Below the pieces are notes generated by a model. It saw only the letters and a program-made list of their open reading frames with translations, made no database searches and was not told where the DNA came from. The translations under genes and the position numbers were made by a program. This document shows, one piece after another, positions 24,501-33,988 of a stretch of 64,000 nt of DNA. The stretch lies in contig JAHRBS010000010.1 in assembly GCA_024305745.1 (NCBI GenBank), forward strand, positions 1,681,501-1,745,500, read 5' to 3'. Each line of letters starts with the position of its first letter. Positions within the stretch are counted from its first letter, which is position 1. Source of the DNA: Polyporus tsugae (Eukaryota; Basidiomycota; Agaricomycetes; Polyporales; Polyporaceae).

Positions 24501-25263
24501 TGGGATAAGCGCTTCCGGAAACGGGCGAGCGTAGTGTTGCGCAAAAGAAAGCGTTACGAAGCCAAGTGGGAGAACCTGCTGGACCATGCTAAGCAACAGG
24601 GTCTTTTCGGCGATAAGGCGTCGGTGCGGTCCACGGCCTCCGTGGTGTCTACCGGTGGTGTCATTGAGCCTCACAGGCGATGGGGTGTGTTCCTGAACGT
24701 CATGCTATCACACCTCAAACAATTCACAGCTTCCATCAGGGCCTCTGGACTTGGAGAACGAGTGTCCACCGCCAAGTGCGATCGCTGGGAGGAAGGACAC
24801 GGTAAGTTGACCATTGGCGTGGACATGTCATCTTCCTGACGTCTCGCAGGGCGAGGCTGTCGCGCTTCTCAAGAAGATGATCTATCACAGCGCACCCCAG
24901 ACTCACCAACAGGTGCCGAAGTTGAAGATAGCGGACGCCATACGTGCCGCGCTCGACCCCAATGATTCAGCCTTTAAGGTGCCACCCCAATCGGCCTCGG
25001 AGCAGCAGATTCGAACGCGAATCACGTCAGTGCATGGCCTCAAGATGTGGCAGTCTATAGTAGAGTGCGCGCGTCGCGATATGTTCTGCATACCGTCCTG
25101 CTCATCCCCTTTTGCCAACAGGTGGTTCATGCGCAAGAGTTCGGAGAAGGTTGCACACGGCGAGCAGCGCGCTATGTCCACTCTGCGCTCGGCAGCGGAC
25201 AAGGTCACCCCTACTGCCAGTCCTCCCAGGAGTGATCCTCATTTCACCCACCCCAAGGAATAA
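21559..25263 (+). CDS. HSL-type alpha/beta hydrolase (esterase/lipase-like) with long C-terminal extension
   Basis: A multi-exon gene for roughly 850-900 residues. The N-terminus reads [51 protein letters not shown] and [21 protein letters not shown] follow. The catalytic part has the oxyanion-hole LYVHGGAFFWGS, the nucleophile elbow [10 protein letters not shown], an Asp-bearing [15 protein letters not shown] and a His in DLCHVLTVF, the hormone-sensitive-lipase order. Between elbow and Asp is an acidic insert of about 150 residues. A C-terminal region of about 300 residues ([17 protein letters not shown] onward) is lineage-specific. Two introns use GC donors (23815 and 23996). One junction near 24790-24850 could not be resolved cleanly: the obvious GTAAGT donor puts the next exon out of phase, so an alternative donor or a small frame lesion is possible. 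Probably a membrane-associated fungal esterase; substrate unknown. Confidence 0.75.
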
Positions 25264-25888
25264 TCGTTACCTACTCGCTTCACTCGGGACGTTACCTATA
25301 CTTGCTGGCGTGACAGCATCTACTTATGTATGCTGCACGGTGTCCTACATTCATCGGTTCTACCTCGTCTTGTCTGCCTTCTTGGTTCCACGGACACACA
25401 TTCGCAGCTGGTTTCACGATTTCCATGCCTGACGTGTTATGAACATTTTATGAGTGCCGAGTCAGTGCGCATTTGGAAACGCAATGCTCCTTACATTTCC
25501 GTAATGCGCAGCTAATGACATCACGTGAAGTCAAATCACAGGCGGTGAAGTTGAGTCTGGATCTCTTCGTCCCCCGCCTTGCTTGTGCTGCACGTTCGCG
25601 TAAACGAATGGACTCCGTCAGATACAACGCTGTTTGTGCATGGTGCCATATCGATTGAAGTGAAGGGAGTGCACGGACCCGGAGGGAATTCGCGTGTGGG
25701 AAATGCTGTGTCAGCATGCATGTGCTCTTTCTTAACTAAACCCTCCGCCCCCACCATTTCCGCGCCGTCTCCATCGACCTCTTCCTTTGCCCGCTCGAAT
25801 ACCCCATGTAAGTTGCCTACGACGCGTCAGATGCTCCCTGGAGTGCTGACGACGTCCCGCAGTAGCCCTTCGGTTGATCGTCGAAAAG
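25264..25888. other. Intergenic stretch upstream of alpha-tubulin 1
   Basis: About 620 bases with no recognised gene. The pyrimidine-rich segment from 25730 to 25870 just before the tubulin start fits a basidiomycete core promoter and 5' untranslated region. It contains a possible 5' UTR intron (GTAAGT at 25807 to AG before 25865). Confidence 0.45.
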
Positions 25889-27581
25889 ATGCGTGAAGTC
25901 ATCTCCGTACACGTTGGTCAGGCTGGTGTCCAGATTGGCAATGCCTGCTGTGAGTTGTCATCCGTCTTTCTATGCGGTCATCGACGATTCATCCGATCGA
26001 CGCGTCGTCTGGTTGTTTTGGCGACCGGCCGTTTCGTGCCTGCGGGGATATTGATGGAAATCTCGCCCATTTGCAGGGGAACTCTACACCGTCGAGCACG
26101 GTCTCGGCGTAAGTCGTCGCTCGTATATATCATTCGAACTTCTCTCTGACAGCAGCCCCAGCCCGACGGACGCCTTTTGGACGGTTCCCCTTCGGCCCAC
26201 GATGATGGCTTCAGCACCTTTTTCTCGGAGACCTCTTCCGGCAAGCACGTGCCTCGGTCACTTTACGTTGACCTCGAGCCCAACGTCATTGATGAGGTTC
26301 GGAATGGCACGTACAGGAGTCTCTTCCACCCCGAGACTCTTGTGACGGGCAAGGAAGATGCTGCCAGCAACTGTGAGTAACAAATTTTGTAGGCTTCTAT
26401 GACATGGTCATAAACCTCGTGTCGCTAGACGCCCGTGGTCACTACACCATCGGCAAGGAGCAGATCGACCTTGTCATGGACAAGATCCGCAGGTTGGCCG
26501 ACAACTGCAATGGTCTCCAGGGCTTCTTCGTCTTCCACTCGTTTGGCGGTGGAACTGGTTCTGGTTTCGGTGCCCTCGTTCTCGAGCGTCTTTCCACCGA
26601 CTATGGCAAGAAGTCGAAGCTCGAGTTCAGCGTGTACCCGGCCCCGACGATGGCTAACTCCGTGGTGGAGCCGTACAACGCTGTCTTGACGACTCACACC
26701 ACTCTTGAGCATTCCGACTGCTCCTTCATGGTCGATAACGAGGCTATCTACGACATCTGCAAGAAGCGCCTCAACATCACCTCCCCAAGCTTCACCAACC
26801 TCAACCGTCTCATTGCTCAGGTTGTCTCCTCTATCACGGCTTCCCTTCGTTTCGATGGCTCCCTCAACGTCGACCTGAACGAGTTCCAGACCAATTTGGT
26901 TCCGTACGTTATCGTAGCACGTTACAGTGTTTAGTGCATGGTGACTGACATCTTTGGGCAGCTTCCCTCGTATTCACTTCCCTCTTGCCACCTTTGCGCC
27001 TATAATCTCCGCAGAGAAGGCCCACCACGAGCAGAACTCGGTCATTGACATGACCTTCTCCTGCTTCGAGGCCGGTAACCAAATGGTCAAATGCGACCCC
27101 CGTGAGGGCAAGTACAGTATGTCATGCTTCCCTTGCTCTCTACGAGGTTCCATACTAATGCCCAACCTCAGTGGCCTGTGCGCTCCTCTACCGTGGTGAC
27201 GTTGTCCCCAAGGATACGAACGCCGCCGTCAGTCTCATTAAGACGAAGAGGACCATCCAGTTTGTTGACTGGTGCCCTACCGGCTTCAAGCTGGGTATCT
27301 GCAACGAGCCGCCTGCACACATCCCTGGTGGTGACCTCGCCAAGGTCACCCGCAGCCTGTGCATGCTATCCAACACAACCGCCATCTCGTCCGCGTGGAG
27401 CCGCCTCGATCACAAGTTTGATCTCTTGTACTCGAAGCGTGCCTTCGTCCACTGGTACGTCGGGGAGGGTATGGAGGAGGGTGAGTTCTCCGAGGCCCGT
27501 GAGGATTTGGCCGCTCTCGAGAAGGATTACGAGGAGGTCGGCATTGACTCGGCTGAGGCTGAAGAGACTGGCGAGTACTAA
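25889..27581 (+). CDS. Alpha-tubulin, copy 1
   Basis: Full-length alpha-tubulin of about 447 residues. It starts [24 protein letters not shown] and has [23 protein letters not shown] (glycine-rich GTP-binding loop). [13 protein letters not shown] follows, with the alpha-specific catalytic Glu that hydrolyses GTP on the neighbouring beta subunit. The alpha-specific [10 protein letters not shown] is also present. The C-terminus is acidic and ends in the detyrosinatable EY (AEETGEY). Introns follow NAC, HGLG, ASN, LVP and GKY; the acceptor before PDGRLL has two candidates 12 bp apart. The loop at residues 36-45 lacks any lysine equivalent to acetylatable Lys40. A second alpha-tubulin lies 406 bp downstream in the same orientation with a different intron pattern. 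Confidence 0.95.
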
Positions 27582-27987
27582 ACGGATTTGTACTGTTTTC
27601 TGGTTCGCTTCTGCTTTGCTCTCCACGGTCACTTGGTAGCTGGTTTTCTGGTTCATCCACGTCACGAATTCACGCATAGTACATGTCCATACCGATATCC
27701 CTCTGCCTGTTCTCCATACGAGTCCAGCATACCCAATCATACCATCCTTATATTCCTTTGTAATTCTGCAAATCATTAGACGGCAGGGGAACGGAAAGGT
27801 ATAGGCACGGACGGGTCAATATTGTGTGTTGCAATCGGCGGAGCACGAAAAGGACCGATGTTCTGGGCTATCGTAAGCGCCGGCCTCTCGGTTACAAACG
27901 ATAATACTTAGGGCACGACGCGGGTTTGGTTGCGGCGGCTCCCCCCTTCGACCCAACTCCCATCTTCCTTACATCGTCTCCGTCAAC
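27582..27987. other. Intergenic stretch between the two alpha-tubulin genes
   Basis: Contains the 3' untranslated region of copy 1 and the promoter of copy 2. No extra gene. The absence of tubulin-like sequence here shows the two copies are complete separate units. Confidence 0.5.
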
Positions 27988-29802
27988 ATGCGTGAAGTCA
28001 TCTCTCTGCACGTCGGTCAGGCCGGTGTCCAGATCGGAAATGCATGCTGTAAGTCCCCTGCAAGCGTTATCTCGCGGTTTTTCGCTCAGACTAGGGCACA
28101 GGGGAGCTTTACACGCTCGAGCACGGATTGAACGTACGCATCTTCCCTAGCTACTCTCGCATGGGCGATTGACATCTTACGTCTACCGCTCCGAGTAGCC
28201 TGACGGTCGCCCCTCTGAGGCATCCAAGACCAGCAGCGACGGCGGGTTTTCGACTTTCTTCTCCGAGACTGGCTCGGGCAAGTACGTTCCCCGCTCGCTC
28301 TATATCGACCTCGAGCCTGGCGCTATCGATGAAGTGAAGTGCGGTCCCTACCGGTCCCTCTTCCATCCCGAGACGATGATTTCCGGGAAGGAGGATGCGG
28401 CCAACAATTGTGAGTCCCTATTGGAGGTCGTGTCGTGCTTGCAATGCTGACAAGACGCGTCGCGATGCAGACGCTCGCGGCCACTACACTGTTGGCAAGG
28501 AGTTGATTGACCCTGTTATGGACAAAGTTCGCCGTCTGGCCGACAACTGCACGGGTTTACAGGGCTTTTTCGTCTTCCATTCCTTCGGCGGTGGAACCGG
28601 CTCTGGCTTTGGTGCCCTGCTCATGGAGCGCCTTGCCAACGACTACGGCAAGAAGTCGAAGCTCGAGTTCTGCGTGTACCCTGCACCCCAGCTGTCAAGC
28701 TCGATAGTCGAGCCCTACAACTCGGTTTTGACGACGCACACGACCCTTGAACACTCTGATTGCTCGTTCATGGTACGTGACTCTCACACCTCGACCACGG
28801 AACGACGTCTTAATCATAATCATGGGCGTCATTAATAATCAGGTCGACAACGAGGCGATTTACGAGATCTACAAGTCCAAGCTCAACGTCTCGCAGCCCG
28901 GTTTCACGAACCTAAACCGCCTCATCGCTCAGGTCGTTTCTTCCATCACGGCGTCTCTTCGTTTCGACGGCTCCTTGAACGTCGACTTGAACGAGTTCCA
29001 GACCAACCTTGTGCCCTTCCCTCGTATTCACTTCCCCGTCGCGTCGTTCGCCCCCCTTCTTTCTGCCGACAAGGCCCACCATGAACAGAACTCGGTGTCG
29101 GAGATGACCTTCTCCTGCTTCGAGCCCGGCAACCAGATGGTCAAGTGCGACCCCCGCGAGGGCAAGTACATGGCCTGCTGCTTGCTTTACCGTGGCGACG
29201 TCGTCCCGAAGGACACCTCCGCTGCCGTCGCGAGCATTAAGACGAAGAAGACGATTCAGTTCGTCGATTGGTGCTTGACTGGCTTCAAGGTATATGACTT
29301 CTTACCTGAGCCTTACGCCTGACGCTGATAACGCTTCTGCGTGTTATAGCTCGGTATCTGCAACGAGCCCGCTGCTTGCGTACCTGGTGGTGACCTTGCC
29401 AAGACTACCCGCAGCCTGTGCATGCTCTCGAAGTGAGTCGCCGCACACTGTGTATGGCTTGCATCGCCTCACAGATCCTTTGCAGCACGACTGCCATCTC
29501 TGCTGCTTGGTCCCGCCTTGGTATGTTCAGATAGATGCTAGTCAGCTACGTTGCGCTGATGACTCTGGGCTTGTAGACTACAAGTTCGACCTTCTGTACT
29601 CCAAGCGTGCGTTCGTCCACTGGTATGTCGGTGAGGGTATGGAGGAGGTATGTGACACGTACTTTTTCTCTCAACTTTTTACTGACTTGAACGTTAGGGT
29701 GAGTTCTCAGAGGCTCGCGAAGATCTTGCGGCTCTCGAGCGCGACTACCAGGAGGTTGGGACCGATTCTGGCGATGCTGAAGAGGAGGCTGGGGAGTACT
29801 AA
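27988..29802 (+). CDS. Alpha-tubulin, copy 2
   Basis: Full-length alpha-tubulin of about 449 residues, starting [24 protein letters not shown] and ending EEEAGEY. The GTP loop [18 protein letters not shown], the catalytic-Glu segment [13 protein letters not shown] and [15 protein letters not shown] are intact. It differs from copy 1 at many positions (for example [12 protein letters not shown] against [12 protein letters not shown], and DWCLTG against DWCPTG). Its loop near residue 40 contains a lysine (EASKTSS, residue 41 by my count). Introns after NAC, HGLN and ANN are shared with copy 1. Those after DCSFM, TGFK, CMLS, WSRL and GMEE are private, while copy 1 introns after NLVP and GKY are absent. 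This suggests an old paralogue pair rather than a recent tandem duplication. Confidence 0.95.
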
Positions 29803-30188
29803 GCGCTCCGAAAACGTCATGTTTGTTTTGCTTCCTACTCCACGACCATAGCCTACCCACGAGAGTCCGTCTAAGTTTGGCTACAATACCTTCCTGCTTA
29901 CAGCGCTTTGCCATGTTATCTGTTCGATGTCCACAATCATTAACTGTTGTTAACGAAAGGCTACGATGACTGATATGGTCTGTGTGTGGTCACTTGTGAT
30001 TCGTCATGGACTTGGATTGCTTAGCTGGGTTGACAGAGCATTGTGCTGGTCAACACATGTTTGCGAAAAGTGTCTAGGAGCAAGGATGATAGTATGAGCT
30101 GCGTCGACCCACGTGACAAAGTTGGATTATACTGAAACATCGCACAGGCCCACAGGGTACTAGCGGTGCACCCACCTACCTCGACCTC
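29803..30188. other. Intergenic stretch
   Basis: The 3' flank of alpha-tubulin 2 and upstream region of the Gag-like ORF. No long terminal repeat or primer-binding site could be recognised by eye. Confidence 0.45.
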
Positions 30189-30959
30189 ATGTCTACCAGC
30201 GACGACCTCTACGACAATCCGCTAGATGCCGAATTTCTTGACTTTGACATCAAACCCCTCTCTGACCCTTGGTCTTCGGAAGCAGACGACCACTACCCCA
30301 CATGGAGCATCAAACTCGAAAGTCTGCTCATGATCACACTTCGCTGGGATGTTGTCTGCGGGAAAGACGTGTGTCCTGTCTTAAAGGATGTCATGTCGCC
30401 TGAAGAGAAGGAACGCACTGAGCAAAGGATCGATAAGTGGGTCCAACGCGACGCGCAGGCCCGCCTCATCATCATGCGGGCTCTTTCCCCGACCTACATC
30501 GTCCACGTCACGGCAAACGTGGAAGACAAGACCGCGAAGGCGTTCTGGGACCGGATACGCCACTGGCACGTCGAGCACGGGAGGGGCATGAAGATCCTTC
30601 GCGTCTTCCAGCGCATGCACGCGCGCAAGTACGAGGAGGGCATGCGCTTGGCGGATTTTGCCGAGGGCTTCGCGGCGGACAATGTGTTGCTGGGGATGTA
30701 TGGGGTTGCGCTGAGCAGCGAGCAGCTGGCGGTGACGATCATGCAGGCCCTCCCGTGGCACGATGAGACGACGAGATGCGCGTTGTACGCCGTGGTGGAC
30801 AAGATTTTCGCGACGGAGGAGGAGGATGGCGTGGATGCCGACACCAGGCTCATTCGTGCGTTGCGCGGTATCGACGATGTAAAGGCTCTGAGTGAGCCGC
30901 GAGAAGGTGGAGCTTCTCGCACCGTCAGCAGACGGTCACGGAGAACTTATCGACATTGA
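30189..30959 (+). CDS. Copia-type Gag-like protein, standalone ORF
   Basis: An uninterrupted 256-codon ORF with no intron, unlike its neighbours. Residues about 35-200 follow the pattern of the Ty1/copia Gag (UBN2) domain. They include DHYPTWSIKLESLLMITLRWDVV near the start, the helical RDAQARLIIMRALSPTYIVHV, TAKAFWDRIRHWH, KILRVFQRMHARKYEEGMRLADF and SSEQLAVTIMQALPW. No CCHC zinc knuckle, protease, integrase or reverse transcriptase follows; the ORF ends in a basic tail (SRRSRRTYRH). It is therefore either a relic of a retroelement or a host-captured Gag. The absence of stops or frameshifts over the full domain favours recent insertion or retained function. Assignment to the Gag family is by pattern only. 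Confidence 0.6.
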   Translation: MSTSDDLYDNPLDAEFLDFDIKPLSDPWSSEADDHYPTWSIKLESLLMITLRWDVVCGKDVCPVLKDVMSPEEKERTEQRIDKWVQRDAQARLIIMRALSPTYIVHVTANVEDKTAKAFWDRIRHWHVEHGRGMKILRVFQRMHARKYEEGMRLADFAEGFAADNVLLGMYGVALSSEQLAVTIMQALPWHDETTRCALYAVVDKIFATEEEDGVDADTRLIRALRGIDDVKALSEPREGGASRTVSRRSRRTYRH

Positions 30960-31411
30960 TCAGTGAGCTCGAGTAGCTGGACTCGAATTCTCTGTGCTAC
31001 CATAATCTTGTCTGTGCAGGAAGGATCGATATCGCGTTTCAATCACTGGGAGAAGCCATATGGAGATTTGTGTAGGGAATAGGGTGAAGGCTGTATGTTA
31101 TGTATCCTCGTGGTCATCAGAATGTAGCCGCTATTTACGGCATACTACGCTGCATGGGCTTCAGCCAAAAGCATCGATACCTCCAGGAAAGTAAAGTTGT
31201 TAGGCTAAACCCTAACTCGGTGGAGCGCTTACAGTGCCCCTCGACTTGAACTCTAACTTTGCTGTCCTAGCCAAGTCTGCCGACTGCTACAACCACCGCC
31301 CCCAAAACTGTCCGAGTCTAGAGTAAGATCCAGTAGAGATACCTTGTCATGAACGTTAACCAAGCGAATAGGAGGTTTGGGTGTTGAATATCTGCTGGCC
31401 AACGTTGTGTC
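30960..31411. other. Intergenic stretch
   Basis: No downstream retroelement pol sequence, no terminal repeats and no gene recognised. The right part should act as the promoter of the Bin3-like methyltransferase. Confidence 0.45.
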
Positions 31412-32567
31412 ATGGCGTGCAAGATCAATGTCCCAATATATGGAAACTATCATGGGTGGGTTCCGCATCTATTCTCAAGTTGAGGACGTACCACTGAAAC
31501 CCGTCCAAAACTCAGGTACTATAACAAGCGTCCGTCTGCGAACGACCTTAGGCTTGCACTGTTGCCTCGAGTTCTCTTCGACGAGGCACGTGTACTTGAC
31601 GTCGGGTGCAACGAAGGTCAAGTGACTTGCGAGATAGGTAGCTATAAGCTCTCCACCGCTGTTAACAATATGTGGGCCTATTGGATACTGATTCCGGGCA
31701 AGCACAGGACCTGGGTGCAAAACGTGTCATCGGGGTGGATATTGATGCCACCCTCGTTAGCGCAGCCTGGAAACACCGGCGGTCTGTCTGGAGTCAACAA
31801 GGCCTCGCAGATCAAGCGTACCCTAACGGCAGCACAACATACTCGAGCATTGCTAACAACAGGAAGAGACGTCGCGTGTCTCAGTCTGATAGGGAGGATT
31901 TAGCGGCCGTCAGTGGACTACCGAACTACTTCCCGGCTTCTTTCGAACACATGTTCGGTCCTTTACCCATCCCTGCGTCAAGGGTCAACAAGGATGCCAT
32001 TGACGCATTCCCTCACAACGTTACCTTTCGCGCTGCCGATTGGGTCAAGGAAGAGATAGCGGAAGATGCGGAAGGCTATGACGTTGTGGTTGCGTACGTG
32101 TGCTCACCGATGGCCAACGCAGGGATTGGATGCGCTTACCGGATTATTCGGCTTAGATTCTCGATCTCGAAATGGATTCATCTCAATGGTGGAGACGAGG
32201 GATTGAAGACGTTCTTCCACCGTGTACATAAAGTATTGAGGCCAGGAGGTACCTTCGTTCTAGAGCCACAAGATTGGGATACTTATGGCAAAGCGAAACG
32301 CATGGATCCAGTGCGTTTTTCGTTCCAAACGCATAGGCGAATTGTTGACTCGTCCGTGCAGAGGCTCAAAGAAAATGCCAAACACTTGACATTACGCCCA
32401 GAAAATTTCGAGCGCGTACTGGAGGAGATGGGCTTCGGACCAGCGGCGCACTTGGGGGCCGCTGGGAAGGGTGGTAAGTCAAATGAAGAATGCTGCTTTC
32501 CCGTCATTGAGTCAATCTATAAACAGGATTCCGACGCCCGATAGACCTCTACGTAAAGTTGGGGTAA
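31412..32567 (+). CDS. Bin3/MEPCE-type RNA 5'-gamma-phosphate methyltransferase
   Basis: A 304-residue protein from exons 31412-31455, 31516-31637, 31703-32093, 32157-32473 and 32527-32567, frame exact. It opens MACKINVPIYGNYHGYYNKRPS, containing the Bin3 hallmark GNYxGYYxxR. The SAM-binding motif VLDVGCNEGQVTCEIAQ and the acidic loop RVIGVDIDATLV follow. A family-typical insert with a basic patch (NRKRRRVSQSD) separates these from NVTFRAADWV. Then come SISKWIHLNGGDEGLKTFF, VLRPGGTFVLEPQDWDTY and the C-terminal RRPIDLYVK. Metazoan MEPCE caps 7SK snRNA; the S. pombe orthologue works with U6 and telomerase RNA, so a similar small-nuclear-RNA role is likely here. Larger N-terminal disordered extensions of animal MEPCE are missing. 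Confidence 0.9.
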
Positions 32568-32780
32568 CAAAGTTCTGTCTAGCGTTCTACAAATTCTTTG
32601 TGCATGCAGATATCTAGGTGGGGTCAATGCGTGTACTTGATGCAAGAGATCTCGAGTCGCAGAAGCAGGTTAGTTCGTGTTGATTGTAACTTGGACGCCA
32701 TTTTCTGTAGGCCGCATGGTGACACTATAATGATCATCGGATTACTAAATGCCTTCTGACGACTCAGCTGTTCCTGATTC

Positions 32781-33714
32781 TCACCTAGCCAGGTTAGACA
32801 CAAGCCAGTCTGGCTTGACCTCCTCCATTTGCTCGCGGCTGTGAGAGGTAATCAATCCGAGCGTCTTGCAGCCCGCAGCGCGCCCGCTACGGACACCCGC
32901 GGGGGCGTCTTCGACCACGAGACAGCGACTAGGATCTACGCCTGCGCGTTTGGCCCCGAGCAAGTAAGGATCTGGTCTAACATTGACGTTACTTAGTCGC
33001 AAATTTTAAATCGCAATCGGATGGAACGTACTCAGGTTTCCCCTTCTCCACGTCTTCGGAAACGACAAAGGCGTCGGGAATCGGAACGCAACGGCCTTCA
33101 AGGCAGAGGTCGCGTACACGACCGTCGCCGAAGTGCAGATGGCCCATTTCGGTTTCGGGAACTTGTGGTATGGCCCTATCTAATAGAAGAGTCTTGGCTA
33201 CCAGGGATGTTACTATGCAGGATGTCCCATACCTCTGCCATGATTTCACGCACACCTGGAAGAGGAATAATACCATGACGGCCATTCTTCTTGGACTCTG
33301 CAACGATGGCCTCTTCGAACCGCCCTGCCTCACGCTGTGCGATAAATTAGTCAGTGGTATGCATCCCAAGCCGAAAGGCATACATCCAACTCCTGGGGAT
33401 CGGTGATGCCACAGTGCTTCTCCAAGTTCTCGACGGTGCGAACACCGTGTGATGCTTTACATGACGTCGACGCAGTCAGCACCAGTGCCTAGTCCGGAAA
33501 TTCTAGACACACTCACAACTCAAAACGAGGGTCACGTCAAGACCAGGGTACTTCTCTGCAAATAGCTCCCATGCGCCGACGACACCATCGGTCGAATCGA
33601 CCAGGGTGCCATCCATGTCGAAAAGGCTGCAAATAATGTGTCGGATTAATCGTGGCGCTGGATAGGCGACAGAAAGCTTTACATGGCATCGAAATCGAGT
33701 GTCACCGCAGGCAT
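32781..33714 (-). CDS. HAD-superfamily sugar/glycerol phosphatase (Gpp/Dog-like)
   Basis: About 240 residues in several short exons. The first exon MPAVTLDFDA joins ILFDMDGTLVDSTDGVVGAWE (motif I DxDxT). SHGVRTVENLEKHCGITDPQEL follows, then the cap region FEEAIVAESK and LPGVREIMAE. Motif II is in KWAICTSATVVYA. Then come IPDAFVVSEDVEKGKPEPDPYLLGAKRAG (motif III Lys) and CLVVEDAPAGVRSGRAAG (motif IV, E-D). This matches fungal glycerol-1-phosphatase/2-deoxyglucose-6-phosphatase proteins. The exact substrate cannot be told. The C-terminus WLVSNLAR followed by TGA is also a possible splice donor (AG-GTGAGA), so a short terminal exon may be missed. The start codons of this gene and SEC15 are 274 bp apart, divergent. 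Confidence 0.85.
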
Positions 33715-33988
33715 ATCGGACGAAGTGGTAGGATGTAAAGGCTGGAGTGGAGGTGCAATAAATGACATGCAGCAATGCGATCGGGCCGCTCGGGATATCC
33801 GCGGAACAGGCTTTGTGCCCATTGCCGGGCCGGGGAGGCGCTGGGAGGCGTTTGAGCGGCCGTTGCCAAACACCGCTTCCGAACTGGGAACAGAGTCTGC
33901 CTCTCCCCGCCATCCTCTGGAAACTCTCTTCGATTGCAACTTCATTGTCTTTAAATAACGCTTTCTCCTACGACTCCCACAATATACA
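33715..33988. promoter_or_regulatory. Shared divergent promoter (HAD phosphatase / SEC15)
   Basis: A 274 bp region between two divergent start codons. An AT-rich segment (ctttaaataacg, about 33949-33960) about 35 bp before the SEC15 start may be a TATA-like or initiator region. Coregulation is unproven. Confidence 0.5.
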
